Assembly (NCBI GenBank): GCA_963576725.1
Contig: OY755236.1
Span: 67,922,379 to 67,986,378 of the forward strand
Direction: 5' to 3'
Source of the DNA: Azorinus chamasolen
Taxonomy: Eukaryota > Mollusca > Bivalvia > Cardiida > Solecurtidae
Length of the DNA stretch: 64,000 nt
A program made the position numbers and the translations under genes. Positions 23,701 to 33,250 of this stretch are shown piece by piece. The notes under the pieces are model-generated. The model was not told where the DNA came from. It ran no database searches and saw nothing but the letters and a program-made list of their open reading frames with translations. The first letter of the stretch is position 1. Each line of letters starts with the position of its first letter.

Positions 23701-26700
23701 AGGCTATTTATGTGAGATGCTATTTAATGACATAGTGCAGATCTGGGTGTACATTGTATGCAATTGCAATTGAATTTCGATCATACAAATTATTTCGAGA
23801 TAACAGAAGGTCGAGTAAACCGATTTCTAATCTGGACAATTTCTCAAATTCACAGTTTAATGAATTAAGATGCCACATCTTGATATACGTAGTGATACTT
23901 TTAGTGTCCAGCACTACGTGTCCAGCATACAACATTTAAAGCGGCTTCGAGAAAGTCCGTGATCTTTGTGATCATAAGGACGAGTGTTCTCAATTCATGA
24001 GACCAATAAGGATTAGGTTATCAGTGTTCTTGCTTCAGTTTAGCAAATACAACTTAGGCTCAGAACAAAATAGAAAAACAGATGTGTATGTAGACATCGT
24101 GAGGTCAACGGTGTGCTTATAAGCGACGAAAAGAGCGCACCCAATAGCGTATCAATCATTACCTTTTAGGTTTTGTAAGGTAAGACTGGTCATCATCAAA
24201 TAGATTCCTGCTCGAGGGGGCGTAGTCCCACTCATGCGTCTCGACAGCTAAAAAGTACCGACGAAGGTTACCGCCCAGCTGTTCCGTGTCAGTGAATGCG
24301 TCACAGTTCCTTACATTCATAAACACCTTCATGCCCTCTGGAATAGATAGGCAGGTGAAAGTTTAACCTTCACATTGAAGCCTGTTTACGCCTTTGTCTG
24401 AATCATACATCTGAATCATAATGCGGTTACCTAAAGTCTTCTCTACTAGAATTCCAGTTTAGAGGGGTTTTATTACATGTTGTGTTGCATGTTTATACAC
24501 TGGACCACCCAGCTGTCGGGATGTTTAAGTTTAACTATATGTTAATGTTTTACCTCTATTGTGTTGCATGTTTATACACTGGACCACCCAGCTGCCGGGA
24601 TGTTTAAGTTTAACTGTATGTTAATGTTTTACCTCTATTGTGTTGCATGTTTATACACTGGACCACCCAGCTGCCGGGATGTTTAGGTGTCAGTTCCAGT
24701 TCTCTGAAACTACTTGGCCATATCCCCACCACACTGGACCTTTAATAAAAACAATTTGGATAAATGTATATTTTAGAAATGATAATTTATTCCATGAATA
24801 ATAATGTAAGAAATAACGACACTAGAAATACTAATTAGCTGAATTTTTGTTATGATAGCAACACTGGAATGGTTGCCCATAGCGGAATTAGATCTATATG
24901 TATATCAAGTGTATAGGGCAGACCTAGATCAGATGGCTCCTTTAGGAACCGTCTGATCTAGGTCTACTCTGTTTGTAAAGACATTGAAATACGTATTTAT
25001 GGAGTAAATGATTAAATATAAAACTTAATTGACATCATAATAAAATCAGTATTGGTAAAGCAAAGCACATTCCATCTTTATAATAACGGTTGCGTTTTAT
25101 ATGTTATTTAACTCTTTCACAATCGAAGTTGCCGGAAAGCGACTCAAAGGGGTGGCTGCAAACACAGGGGTCTGGACCGCTTCATTTGGGTCTACATGTA
25201 CTATATAATAACAAGGGTTCCAACTAACAGAACGGATATCCGTGTACCACGAGTACACATATGACTGTAACTCTTGGAATTTAAATGATAATTTCGTAAT
25301 TCTTTCGGCTATTGAAAGCCAATATATTTTTCTATCAAATAAATATAATCTTATAACGGTAACTTATGAACGAGTATCAATCCAACAATGATTTTCTTAA
25401 AATTTCACGTGTTTTTAGGGTCATTGACAAACGTTCGTTCACCCCGGTTTCACTATATCACAGCAATAACCCGGCAATTTGCAGTTCAAAAAATGGTGTG
25501 AGTCAATAAAACGAATCAATTCTAACACCCACCTCCTATTATTTAGTTCCCAGCATCAAAAGAATGATGTAAAACTAGCGAGTTTTGTCAGTTTGCTTCA
25601 AATCGTCGAGGAAGGAGCCATTGTACGTGACGTCACGGATTTTCCAATTTTTCATTCGCTCATCCAATGAAATGGCTCCATTCAAATTTGTAGCAAAATG
25701 GCAGCATCCGAAACAGAAACATAACGACAGACGGAAAGGCCGCTGTTGCTAGTTGCTTATTTATTAAGAGGACAAAACAAATGGAGATTGGTGATATAAT
25801 TGGGTTGTTTTATTGAACCACGCCATCGTTTGAACTGAAAATCGCCTGGTTATGGCTGTGATTAGTGAAACCGAGGTGAACGAACGTTTGTCAATGACCC
25901 AGAAAACACGTGAAATTTTGAGAATATCGTTGTTGGATTGATCATTGCGCGTAAGTTACCATGAGAATATTATATTTATTTGATAGTAAAATATATTGGC
26001 TTTCAATAGCCGAAAGAATTATAGAATTATCACTGAAATTGCAAAAGTTACATTCATATTTGTACTTGTGGTACACAGATGTCCGTTCTGCTAGTTGGAG
26101 CCCTTGTTATTATATAGTACATATAGACCCAAATGAAGCGGTCCAGACCCCTGTGGCTGCAAACAGTCGAATCTTGGATTACCGCAACAACAGCGACTCA
26201 TTCCTGCTGTATGCAAATCTCTTACGTATATAAGTATACCCATGTGTTTCACTTTTCATCTAAGCGTCTATCCTTACCATAACCCTTTGAATACAGACAT
26301 GTAATTGTACAATGTTGTTTTAGTTTCAATTCAGTATCAAATGAACCGAGTTATTACCGTTATCGCATACCTTTATCAGACGGCCCATTTTTAGATCTGG
26401 ATGTACTGTATTTGCAAATGTTATATAGTCACTTTGTGCCCGCTTATCGAAAGGAAAACTGATTTAGCCCAGTCTCTGCTAAGCGCGAACTGGTTGGATC
26501 CAAACAAGATACTGAGTGACTCGGTGTCTCATCAGGACCCATCCTGCTCGGCACTCTGTCAATAGTTTCTCAAAAGCTTAAACGAATTGGAATAAATGAA
26601 AGCTATAGCAGATCGGAGTTTAGACAGACTCAATTTTATAGTTGGCTAGGGTTAACGTCCGGTTGATCGTACTTTACAAATATGATCGGTATGATCATAC

Positions 26701-29700
26701 TCTACACATATGGTCGATATACATGCACTCATATTCTACACATATGATCGGTATGATAATATTTCTACACATATGATTTGCATGATTATACTCTAAAAGT
26801 ATGATCGATCTAACCATATTCTGCATATATGATCGATATAATTATATTCTGCACATACATGTATGATTGGTGATCTGTATGATCATATTCTACTTATATG
26901 ATTGGTATGATTAATTCTACAAACACGATTGATATAATAATATTCTACACATATGACCGGTGTGATCATACTCCATCGGTACAATCATTTTCTATAAATA
27001 AGATCGGTTTGATCGTAGAAATTGTACGAGTATTCTATAAACCATGCAGATATTTGCTATCCAACCCTGCAATGTCCGATTGTACACAGTTGTCATACTT
27101 TCATCCATACCTGTGATGTTGTGTCTCAAACGTGTGTCCAAATATGTTAATTGGATGGAACTCTGCGTTCAAAGAGAACACATAAAAAGCAACCTTCTCT
27201 CCGGTACACACGTCCATACCAGGCAAATTACCGAACATGAAGCCTGGAACCAATGGATATGTGAAATTAAGAACATGGAGTTAAGAAACATTGAACGAAA
27301 ATATATCAATATCAAGCTATCTACGTTTGCCTATTGTCTCAAACGCAGAATTTCAGGTTTTACCCTGTCTGCTTTACATGCCACATCGACAAGATACATG
27401 CAGTCATTATATTAACATAGATCTTATTCTACGATAGTTGTTGCTATATTAATATTTGCACAATAAGCATTTCTTAAATCAATATTCATCAGGTACAGAG
27501 TTTAACCCATTTGCGCCCAGTGGATTCTTCCATGTTTATATATTGGATTAGTCCATTTTTTTTATCTAAAGGGTGCTTGGCTTAAATTTTCAATTTCGTT
27601 TTGTTTTATATTGAAGGTCCTATCAGCAAGCAGTGTAGACTCTGATCAGACGCCGCATTATGCGGCGTCTGATCAGAGTCTACACTGTTTGCCTACGTCC
27701 CATATATGGGATCGTGGGAGCAAATGGGTTAATTGAATCTGTAACCAAGTGTTTAATATAGATGGTACAACATCGATGACACAATATTGACCAAAGAAAA
27801 GTCTCGCAATCTAAAATGTATTTATAAAAACACATGCATTAACCCATTCAATGCTGAATTTTCAGAGTGGAATATGCCGTCATTATTATACAGTATGTCA
27901 AGGCAAATTTGTATTCAGGATTCTGAATGACAAACAATGCAGACTCTGATCTGGATCTACACCGTTTGCAAATGCCAGTGCACTGGTTTCCGCACTCAAA
28001 TGTCTCTGAAAATGCCTCGAAAATATCGGCAATTCAGGAAACGCTACCTTTTTGTAATGCAATGTTTTCATAGTGCAATCATTTTAATCTGTAGCCTACT
28101 TCGGGTGTATTGTTGATATACTTGCCAAACGTTTAGACCCAGATGAGATAACGAACAAGATCGAAACTGTATGACAATCCGAACATATGTGAAAAACAAA
28201 TTACTCAGTTCGCTCAAGATTAAGGCTTCAACAAATTTGTGGAGCTCACAATATGTACACTTAATTATGCACACATTTTATTAACCGTTTGAATGTGGGT
28301 CTTCATCATGCACTGGCATTTGCAAACAGTGTAGACCCAGATCAGAGGGCACCTATATGAGCCATCGGATCAGGGTCTGCACTGTTTGTCTTTCAAAATC
28401 CTCTAGAAAGCATTTCATACTGAATGGACTCTATATGTTATAGCTAAACACTGGTGGGTTATGCCACTCATCATTGAAAGGGTTAAGTCGATATGTTAAA
28501 TTCATAAATATTTAAAAGAAAACATAAATACACATATGTTGCTTTTACTAGATAGTATAATTTAGTTGGAGTCAAGCAATTGGTCATATGCTAACACTGA
28601 AGCAATTGGATAAACGAATTTTCTCTATATATTCGAAATTCACAACTGTTTAAAAGAAAACAAAAGGTTATATCTAGAAATAAGTATCATTTAGTTGTAG
28701 TCTTACATTTATTTATATATGTACACTAAAGAAAATGAACTAACCGTTTATTGAGTCCTTTTCCAAACTTTCGATGAAATCGTCATCTTTAGCTGCAAAC
28801 AATCGTTTACACGCGTCAGGATTTTGACAGCGGTTCAAATTCTCATCCACTAACAGTGACTCGGCCTCATTTACCGAGTCAGCATACAATACGATCTCCT
28901 TGTCCACGTCTGATCGAACACCTGCACTGTTCAAAGCGCCTGAAACAGCAACAGAAATCAAGGTAATGAGAAGGGAATATAAATGCAGCGATATTTTAGA
29001 TCCAAAGTCCCTGCATATAATATACACCTAGTATTACAAAATTGTTGGTTTTACTAAAAGTACGGTTTTTTGGTAGACGTCCATGTACCCTGTGCCACGA
29101 GCAACATTTTGATGAATAATTTACTTTAAAATCCTAATAACATCGTGAATAATTTACAAATGAACCATGTCCTTTCACCCTTAGTTATCCACAGATACGC
29201 CTTTTAACCCTTTGGCAAACAGACAAGAACTGGAACAGGTGGCTGTCTGATAGGTCTGTAGGAGCCGTCTGCAGGGGTCGTCTGATAGGGTCTGCACAGG
29301 TCGTCTGATAGGGTCTGCAGGGGTCGTCTGATAGGATCTGTTCTGCTTGGTTATGGGAATAATATAGCTATTGTTTACAGTTTTCAGCGGTAACCAGCGT
29401 TATAAAATCCATGTTATTACTATACATAATGTTAGTATTTCTTACATGAATATTCATGGATTAAGAGTTAAACAATTTACGTTAATCTTAACACAATTTA
29501 TACGTGTACAATGGAGACGACGCGTTATACCGATAAGGTGGGCGACTAATTTGTGAAACATTTACACGACAGAGCGACAGAATCACGCGAATAAGTCAGT
29601 TCTTTCTCCCTCATACATGTATGACTTTTTCTTTTTTCCTTTGCTCTAATACTAGCCAATTACTCGATGGATATTCGTGTAAGAACAAAATGACATATTG

Positions 29701-32700
29701 AATGGTAGACAGCTACAGTTTATATGCATAAAGGAATTTTAGACATTGCAGAAACATAGCAGAAATAGGTCACCGTCTGTATATTATGATGCACATGTAG
29801 TGCCATTTAGCGAAAAAAATCGTTTCGAAAAACGGTTTACCTTGTTTACAAACTAACACCAGGCCTAAAAGACCCGAGTTAATCTCTTTGTCAGGGAACA
29901 AGTGTGAATGGTAAGCGAAAGGGTTACATTGTGGGTCGTCATCGCTCGGGGCGAAATCTGCCGTCAACCTCCACGTGAGTGTGACAGTAGTATGAGGCTT
30001 TACCGCATCATCTGTCTTGTTGATTTTGTCGGTACCATCTGTGTACATGGCTCCTACAATGTTTGAACGTATATAAGATATGCACAAACAACCGACTCAT
30101 CTTTCCACAAGTACAGTAGAGCCTGTCTTAACCCTTTTCCTGTTCTGTATATTTATTCCAAATTTCAATACCTGCTGAATATACATGGACAAAATAGTTA
30201 TAATGAAATATAGAAGGTGGAAGATTGTGGCCATTTAGAAAAAATAGAAACATATCTATCACAGTCCATTAGCAAACAGAACAGACCCTGATCAGACGGC
30301 TCCTATAACAGCCGTCTTATCTGGGTCTACTTTGTTTGCAGATGCGTGAAAATGCGTTTATATGAAGGAAAGAGTTAAACGATCATAACAGAGAGGTCTC
30401 GATGTGGGTATATAAGACAAGTGGTAGATTAATGCAAGTCGAAAGTAATGTAACAGTGCCATGGTTTTCTGTAATTATTTACTCAATGATTGTTCATGAA
30501 AGAAATGATGACATAATGAATATTAATTTGATCTATAGTTTGAAATGATAAGCACATTATTATATACCAAAGCATGATCATATCTGTAATGTATTTTGAG
30601 CAAATAGTTCCTACTGGGGCCATCTCATCTGGGTCTATTCTGTTTGCAAATACGTAAAAATGCGTATTTATAGAGTAAAGGGTTTACATGCGGTTGCTTA
30701 ATGCAGGACGAAATTAATGCAGAAGGCTTCTTTTGCATAACATTTGTCATGCATTAAGCAACCACATGCTTTACATTCTCAGACATCGTTTTGATGGTCG
30801 AATGAGTCGGATGAGGTCGATATTATGGTCGAATGAGGGATTTTGATTAGTTCCCTGGAATACTATCTCAAACCCTATTGGTACTACTAAATGGTTTCCT
30901 CTGATTTTATCTTTGGTCTCTTAGCACTACAAAAGCAAAGTATGACTCTAAATGTCTTGTATCGTATGATAATGACATAATTATGTAACGTAAATAAGTT
31001 ATATCATTACTTTTGGATGTTTAGAGTTTAAGGACATATATCATTCTATAAATAACAGATCATTAACAACATCTCTTTGTTTTTAAAATATAACGGAAGT
31101 AGCAGAGTAAACCAACTGAAAGGACCTACTTCTAATGTGTTATACCTTTGTGTTTATCTGCCAAAAGTGAGTTTAACTGTATAATTATATTCGATTACTA
31201 GCCAATGTATTAATTTTTCGCTCCTTTTCGGGACGAGTACCACCACGAAGTAAATACAGTATTTACTTCGTGGTACCACATAATATTTGCTGATGATGTA
31301 AACGTGTTATAGAAGACAAATGAATACTGGATGATAGTATCCTACTTTGATACCAAACCCCACTATACCTTCATTATTTTTGTCGTAAAGTACGCCATGT
31401 GGATGTAGTGTTACCGGAACGTCCAAATTATTCCGGAAGTAGACCTTGATTATCTCCCCTACTTCGCCGCGGAGCGTTGGTCCAACGAAGCCCTGCGAGG
31501 TTGGTGTGGGTATTTCTTGTGTGTAGGTGCTGTCCGTGTACTGCTTGTACACATACTTGCTAAATCGACTTCCAACCATGTCCGGTCCGTTAACCAAAGT
31601 TTCTTTATAGCTTGAAAATGACATGTCCTTTACTTTATGTATTCGGGAAGATGAACTAAAGCAAATAGTGTAGACCGAGATCAATCTGATCTTGATAGAT
31701 TCTATTGATATCACTATTTTATCAATATCACTATATGGAATGTGTCGATCTAATTTAACCCTTTCCGTTAAATATTTATGTAAGAATTTAATACTGCACG
31801 CATACTCATTGGCTGAAGTTTTCTAATTACTCATTAACGAAGAAATATTTGGCTAAAACAGTAACTTCAGAATCAGATCTATATAATTCTATTATCAGAT
31901 CATGATCAGACAGCACCTACCAGAGCTTGCGGGGTTGTTCTTTTTTTTTTTAAACAACAACAACAACAACAACATAGAGTCTTCCTTTGTGTCTCATTTG
32001 GATCCAAACTGTTTGCAAAGGCTATCATAGATTCGCCTGTTTCGCAGCTAAACACAGCAGAGAATGATTTGTGCAAATGACAATATTCATAGTAGGGTAG
32101 CATAACAATTCCTGATGTCGTAATTCTAGAATTGATGTATGGTAGGGTAGGGGTAAAAAAGAAGACTGAACGTGAAGAATGCACAATGAAATGTGTCTTA
32201 AACGTTTTCCTAATTATTTGATACGTGAAATTGTCAGTTGATGAATATTCATTAACTTAATTTCTATAATATAAACTGTAACCCTCTCTATAACGATTGC
32301 AAAAAAGAGGTCTACATGTAATTTTTGTCATAGAGGTATATGCTAGCTTAATGCAGGATGAAAGTTATGCAGAAAGTTCCTGTAAGAATGATTATTCATT
32401 GCATGGTCGTTTTAGCGTTAGTTTCACTCGTCTCATATCATCATCTATCAGATTTAACTTACCTCATATCATCATTTATTAAATGTATATCACCTTGTGG
32501 CATCATGTATCAAATTTAACCCACCTCGTGCAATCATATATAATATTTAACTCACCTCGTGTCATCATTTATCAGATTTAACTCACCTCATGTCATCATC
32601 TGCCAGATTTTTGCCAAAAGGTAGATAGTCCCAGACTACTTTCTCTGATTGTATGTAATATTTTCGGATATTGCGCACCTGGAAGACATCGGAACCTGGT

Positions 32701-32765
32701 ACTATGAAACAGGTTGACCAACACATCAACTCGATACATATTGCCACTCTAATGAAGTGTTTCAT
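13863..32765 (-). CDS. Gene B: ceruloplasmin/hephaestin-like six-domain multicopper oxidase, 13 exons, one in-frame stop
   Basis: Secreted multicopper oxidase, expected to oxidise Fe(II) or other small substrates outside the cell. Exons joined on the minus strand: 32765-32587, 31610-31369, 30053-29841, 28939-28745, 27243-27111, 24739-24633, 24337-24163, 23461-23172, 21588-21368, 20253-20109, 18835-18623, 16260-16047, 14796-13863. All introns are GT-AG, phases agree, and the sum is 3,261 nt (1,086 codons plus stop), close to vertebrate ceruloplasmin in length. A signal peptide opens the protein; no C-terminal membrane segment follows the last cupredoxin domain, so it is ceruloplasmin-like rather than membrane-anchored hephaestin-like. 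Type-1 copper ligands: H306/C349/H354/M359, H668/C711/H716/M721 and H1021/C1067/H1072/M1077. Trinuclear ligands: HPHG (129,131), HSH (189,191), HFH (1024,1026), HCH (1066,1068). Exon 10 contains a TAA at codon 628, so the allele as given would be truncated unless this is an error or is bypassed. Exon-intron structure was read by eye. Confidence 0.9.
16047..16260 (-). CDS. Gene B exon 12: end of domain 4, start of domain 5
   Basis: Acceptor ATTAAAG|GC and donor CCTC|GTGAGT (phase 2). It encodes [14 protein letters not shown] with C711, H716 and M721 (complete type-1 site), then [16 protein letters not shown], the start of domain 5. Confidence 0.9.
16387..16593. mobile_element. TTAA-type MITE in gene B intron 11
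   Basis: TTAACCCTTTCACCG to GCGCCAAAAGGGTTAA with a GGCGTCTGATCAGGGACTTC hairpin half. A second element of the family begins at the same TTAA (16590). Confidence 0.75.
17685..18250 (-). repeat. ~28-bp minisatellite derived from exon 11 donor junction
   Basis: About a dozen degenerate units in two clusters (17685-17770 and 18005-18245). The minus-strand core CGTGG|GTGAGTCATAT equals the exon 11 end and donor at 18623. The arrays lie 370-900 bp into intron 11 rather than directly abutting it. Confidence 0.85.
18623..18835 (-). CDS. Gene B exon 11: domain 4 with type-1 Cu histidine
   Basis: Acceptor TATGTGCAG|CT and donor GTGG|GTGAGT (phase 1). It encodes [15 protein letters not shown] and [10 protein letters not shown] with H668. 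The donor together with the last ~13 exon bases is the prototype of the ~28-bp array in intron 11. Confidence 0.88.
19660..20109 (-). repeat. ~24-bp minisatellite starting at the exon 10 donor
   Basis: About 17 degenerate units; on the minus strand most begin GTAAGTTAG and end ATTGATGCCA. The first unit begins at the true donor (GTAAGCTAG, 20108). Many unit junctions read GCCA|GTAAGT, a good donor match. Confidence 0.85.
20109..20253 (-). CDS. Gene B exon 10: domain 4 start, contains in-frame TAA
   Basis: Acceptor CTATACAG|AAA (phase 0) and donor AGAT|GTAAGC (phase 1). It encodes [22 protein letters not shown]. The family's F(Q/V)ESN motif reads FK*SN: the codon at 20127-20125 is TAA where a Glu codon is expected, a single G-to-T change from GAA. 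Reading continues correctly on both sides into SNIMRS|VNG. The donor is unit 1 of a ~24-bp intronic array. Confidence 0.85.
21368..21588 (-). CDS. Gene B exon 9: domain 3 C-terminal half
   Basis: Acceptor TTTTACAG|GA, donor CTGCAG|GTATGT (phase 0). It encodes [26 protein letters not shown] and [14 protein letters not shown] stands where domain 1 has YHSH, so there are no trinuclear ligands here. Confidence 0.9.
22685..22866. repeat. Hairpin repeat in gene B intron 8
   Basis: GGTCCATGCTTATAAAGC and its inverse flank arms with CTCAAGCTTTTGATTGGTCA, present twice on the left arm and once, inverted, on the right. Confidence 0.8.
23172..23461 (-). CDS. Gene B exon 8: cupredoxin domain 3
   Basis: Acceptor TTTTTGCAG|C and donor GAAG|GTATTG (phase 1). 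It encodes [15 protein letters not shown] and [17 protein letters not shown], both diagnostic of the family. The copper-binding HxH of domain 1 is absent (SIHLQG), as expected for a structural domain. Confidence 0.92.
24163..24337 (-). CDS. Gene B exon 7: end of domain 2, start of domain 3
   Basis: Acceptor ATTCCAG|AG and donor AAAAG|GTAATG (phase 2). It encodes [12 protein letters not shown], which brings axial ligand M359, then [16 protein letters not shown], the family's repeat-start motif for domain 3. Confidence 0.88.
24482..24690 (-). repeat. 79-bp tandem repeat of exon 6 end plus donor
   Basis: Units start at 24482, 24561 and 24640. Each carries the [16 protein letters not shown] stretch of exon 6; the donor GTAAAA follows it at 24633 (true) and 24554 (copy). 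The third exon copy breaks off at ~24482 into MITE-like sequence. No acceptor is copied. Confidence 0.92.
24633..24739 (-). CDS. Gene B exon 6: domain 2 with Cys-His type-1 ligands
   Basis: Acceptor ATTAAAG|G restores phase 2, and the donor is AGAG|GTAAAA (phase 1). The 107-nt exon encodes GIWPSSF (where the family has LFPAT) and then [14 protein letters not shown], with C349 and H354. The 3' half of the exon plus donor is repeated twice more in intron 6 with a 79-bp period. Confidence 0.82.
25120..26190. mobile_element. Long inverted-repeat (foldback) element in gene B intron 5
   Basis: Arms of ~340 bp (25120-25464 and 25854-26190) are diverged inverted repeats (e.g. GACAAACGTTCGTTCACC and its inverse). 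The ~390-bp spacer is unique and holds a CRE palindrome (TGACGTCA, ~25630) and CCAAT boxes. No convincing ORF. Confidence 0.8.
26650..27035. repeat. ~28-bp minisatellite in gene B intron 5
   Basis: Degenerate units with core ATATGATCGGTATGATCAT and TTCTACACAT. It lies about 75 bp downstream of the exon 5 donor but the unit does not contain that donor, unlike the other intronic arrays. Confidence 0.8.
27111..27243 (-). CDS. Gene B exon 5: domain 2 with type-1 Cu histidine
   Basis: Acceptor GTTCCAG|GC and donor CACAG|GTATGG (phase 2). It encodes [11 protein letters not shown] and the FHPINIFGH segment with type-1 ligand H306. The gene A counterpart is 28-160. Confidence 0.9.
27502..27732. mobile_element. 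TTAA-type hairpin MITE (gene B intron 4-5 region)
   Basis: TTAACCCATTTGCGCCC to GGGAGCAAATGGGTTAA, with a perfect-looking central hairpin at ~27626-27692. Gene A has the unoccupied site with a single TTAA at 791-794. Confidence 0.92.
28745..28939 (-). CDS. Gene B exon 4: linker into cupredoxin domain 2
   Basis: Acceptor TGTTTCAG|GC, donor AACG|GTTAGT, phase 1 on both sides. It encodes a strand with EIVLYADS and ends [12 protein letters not shown], the clam version of the family's (Q/E)SNxMxSVNG motif. The gene A counterpart is 1797-1991. Confidence 0.88.
29235..29345. repeat. ~25-bp tandem repeat in gene B intron 3
   Basis: GTCGTCTGATAGGGTCTGCA is repeated about four times, apparently amplified from a TTAA-MITE hairpin arm. 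Confidence 0.75.
29841..30053 (-). CDS. Gene B exon 3: domain 1, second trinuclear His pair
   Basis: Phase 1 on both sides (TGTAG|GA and CAAG|GTAAAC). It encodes the TLTWRL strand, then [18 protein letters not shown] with H189 and H191 as trinuclear ligands. The paralogous exon in gene A is 3176-3388. Confidence 0.92.
30128..30378. mobile_element. TTAA-type hairpin MITE (gene B intron 2)
   Basis: TTAA on both sides, inverted ends, and a central hairpin GCAAACAGAACAGACC...GGTCTACTTTGTTTGC. Paralogous to 3462-3719. Confidence 0.85.
31369..31610 (-). CDS. Gene B exon 2: domain 1, first trinuclear His pair
   Basis: The acceptor TTTTCAAG|C fits the phase 2 left by exon 1, and the donor is GAAG|GTATAG (phase 1). 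The exon encodes the NGPD and QYTDSTYTQ motifs and the HPHG motif (residues 129 and 131), which supplies two trinuclear-cluster histidines in this family. It is nearly identical to gene A exon 2 at 4503-4744. Confidence 0.92.
32420..32600 (-). repeat. 31-bp minisatellite built on the exon 1 splice donor (gene B)
   Basis: Six units with cores at about 32426, 32457, 32488, 32519, 32550 and 32581, exactly 31 bp apart. The last is the true exon 1 donor, and five of six keep the GT. It corresponds to the gene A array, so the array predates the duplication. Confidence 0.92.
32587..32765 (-). CDS. Gene B exon 1: signal peptide and start of cupredoxin domain 1
   Basis: ATG at 32763-32765 was chosen because it heads a hydrophobic leader and is shared with gene A; the upstream in-frame ATG at 32882 is not conserved and would bury the leader. 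The mature N-terminus carries a YYI...VVWDYLP motif typical of ceruloplasmin family repeats. The exon ends in phase 2 at donor AG|GTGAGT. The last exon nucleotides and this donor are one unit of a 31-bp tandem array that continues into intron 1. Confidence 0.85.
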
Positions 32766-32832
32766 GATAGCAAACAGAGAGTGTTTCCAATCCGGACAGC
32801 TGCACCAAATTAGGTAAGTTTGCGTGAAGCGT

Positions 32833-32842
32833 TTATATATAA
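32833..32842 (-). promoter_or_regulatory. Gene B core promoter, TATA box
   Basis: TTATATATAA on the minus strand lies about 70 bp upstream of the ATG and is followed by ACGCTTCACG. The same block occurs at the same distance in gene A, so this 5' flank is conserved between the paralogues. The transcription start itself was not identified. Confidence 0.5.
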
Positions 32843-32996
32843 GACATCTTTGGAAGGTCAAGTGTGAGCTGTGTGATAGCACATGCCACGTGAAAACTGT
32901 AGTTTTGATGGTGCAGATGAAGTTTCACATACTGTCACGTGTGATCTGGTTTGTAGAAAGAGAAATATCCAACACATATCCCAACTACTGGTACCT

Positions 32997-33250
32997 TTAA
33001 CCATTTCCCTGTTCTATGTTTATTTAAAATTTCCCTCAATACCTACTGAATATTCATAGACAAAACATTCATAATGAAATATTGAATGTGGAATACTGTA
33101 TCCATCGTAGAAAGTAAAGAAACAGATCTATCAAATTATATTAGCAAATAGAGCAGACCCTGATCAGACGGCTCCTATAGGAGCCGACTGATCTGGGTTT
33201 ACTCTGTTTGCAAGTGCGTGAAATCACGTTTATATGAAGGAAAGGGTTAA
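32997..33250. mobile_element. TTAA-type hairpin MITE upstream of gene B
   Basis: TTAACCATTTCCCTG to GGAAAGGGTTAA. The gene A flank keeps the empty site (single TTAA at 6050-6053, with matching CCTTTAACTC context). Confidence 0.92.

Noticed and set aside
25126..25146. Minus-strand SRFPAT reading as the missing LFPAT segment of oxidase domain 2
   Set aside because: It lies inside an arm of the foldback element and lacks matching splice sites; the equivalent segment (IWPSSF) is in exon 6 at 24633-24739.
26650..27035. Fifth donor-derived minisatellite (intron 5)
   Set aside because: The array is close to the exon 5 donor, but its unit does not contain the donor sequence CACAG|GTATGG.
27044..27415. 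123-codon plus-strand ORF
   Set aside because: It is the antisense shadow of gene B exon 5 and its flanks.
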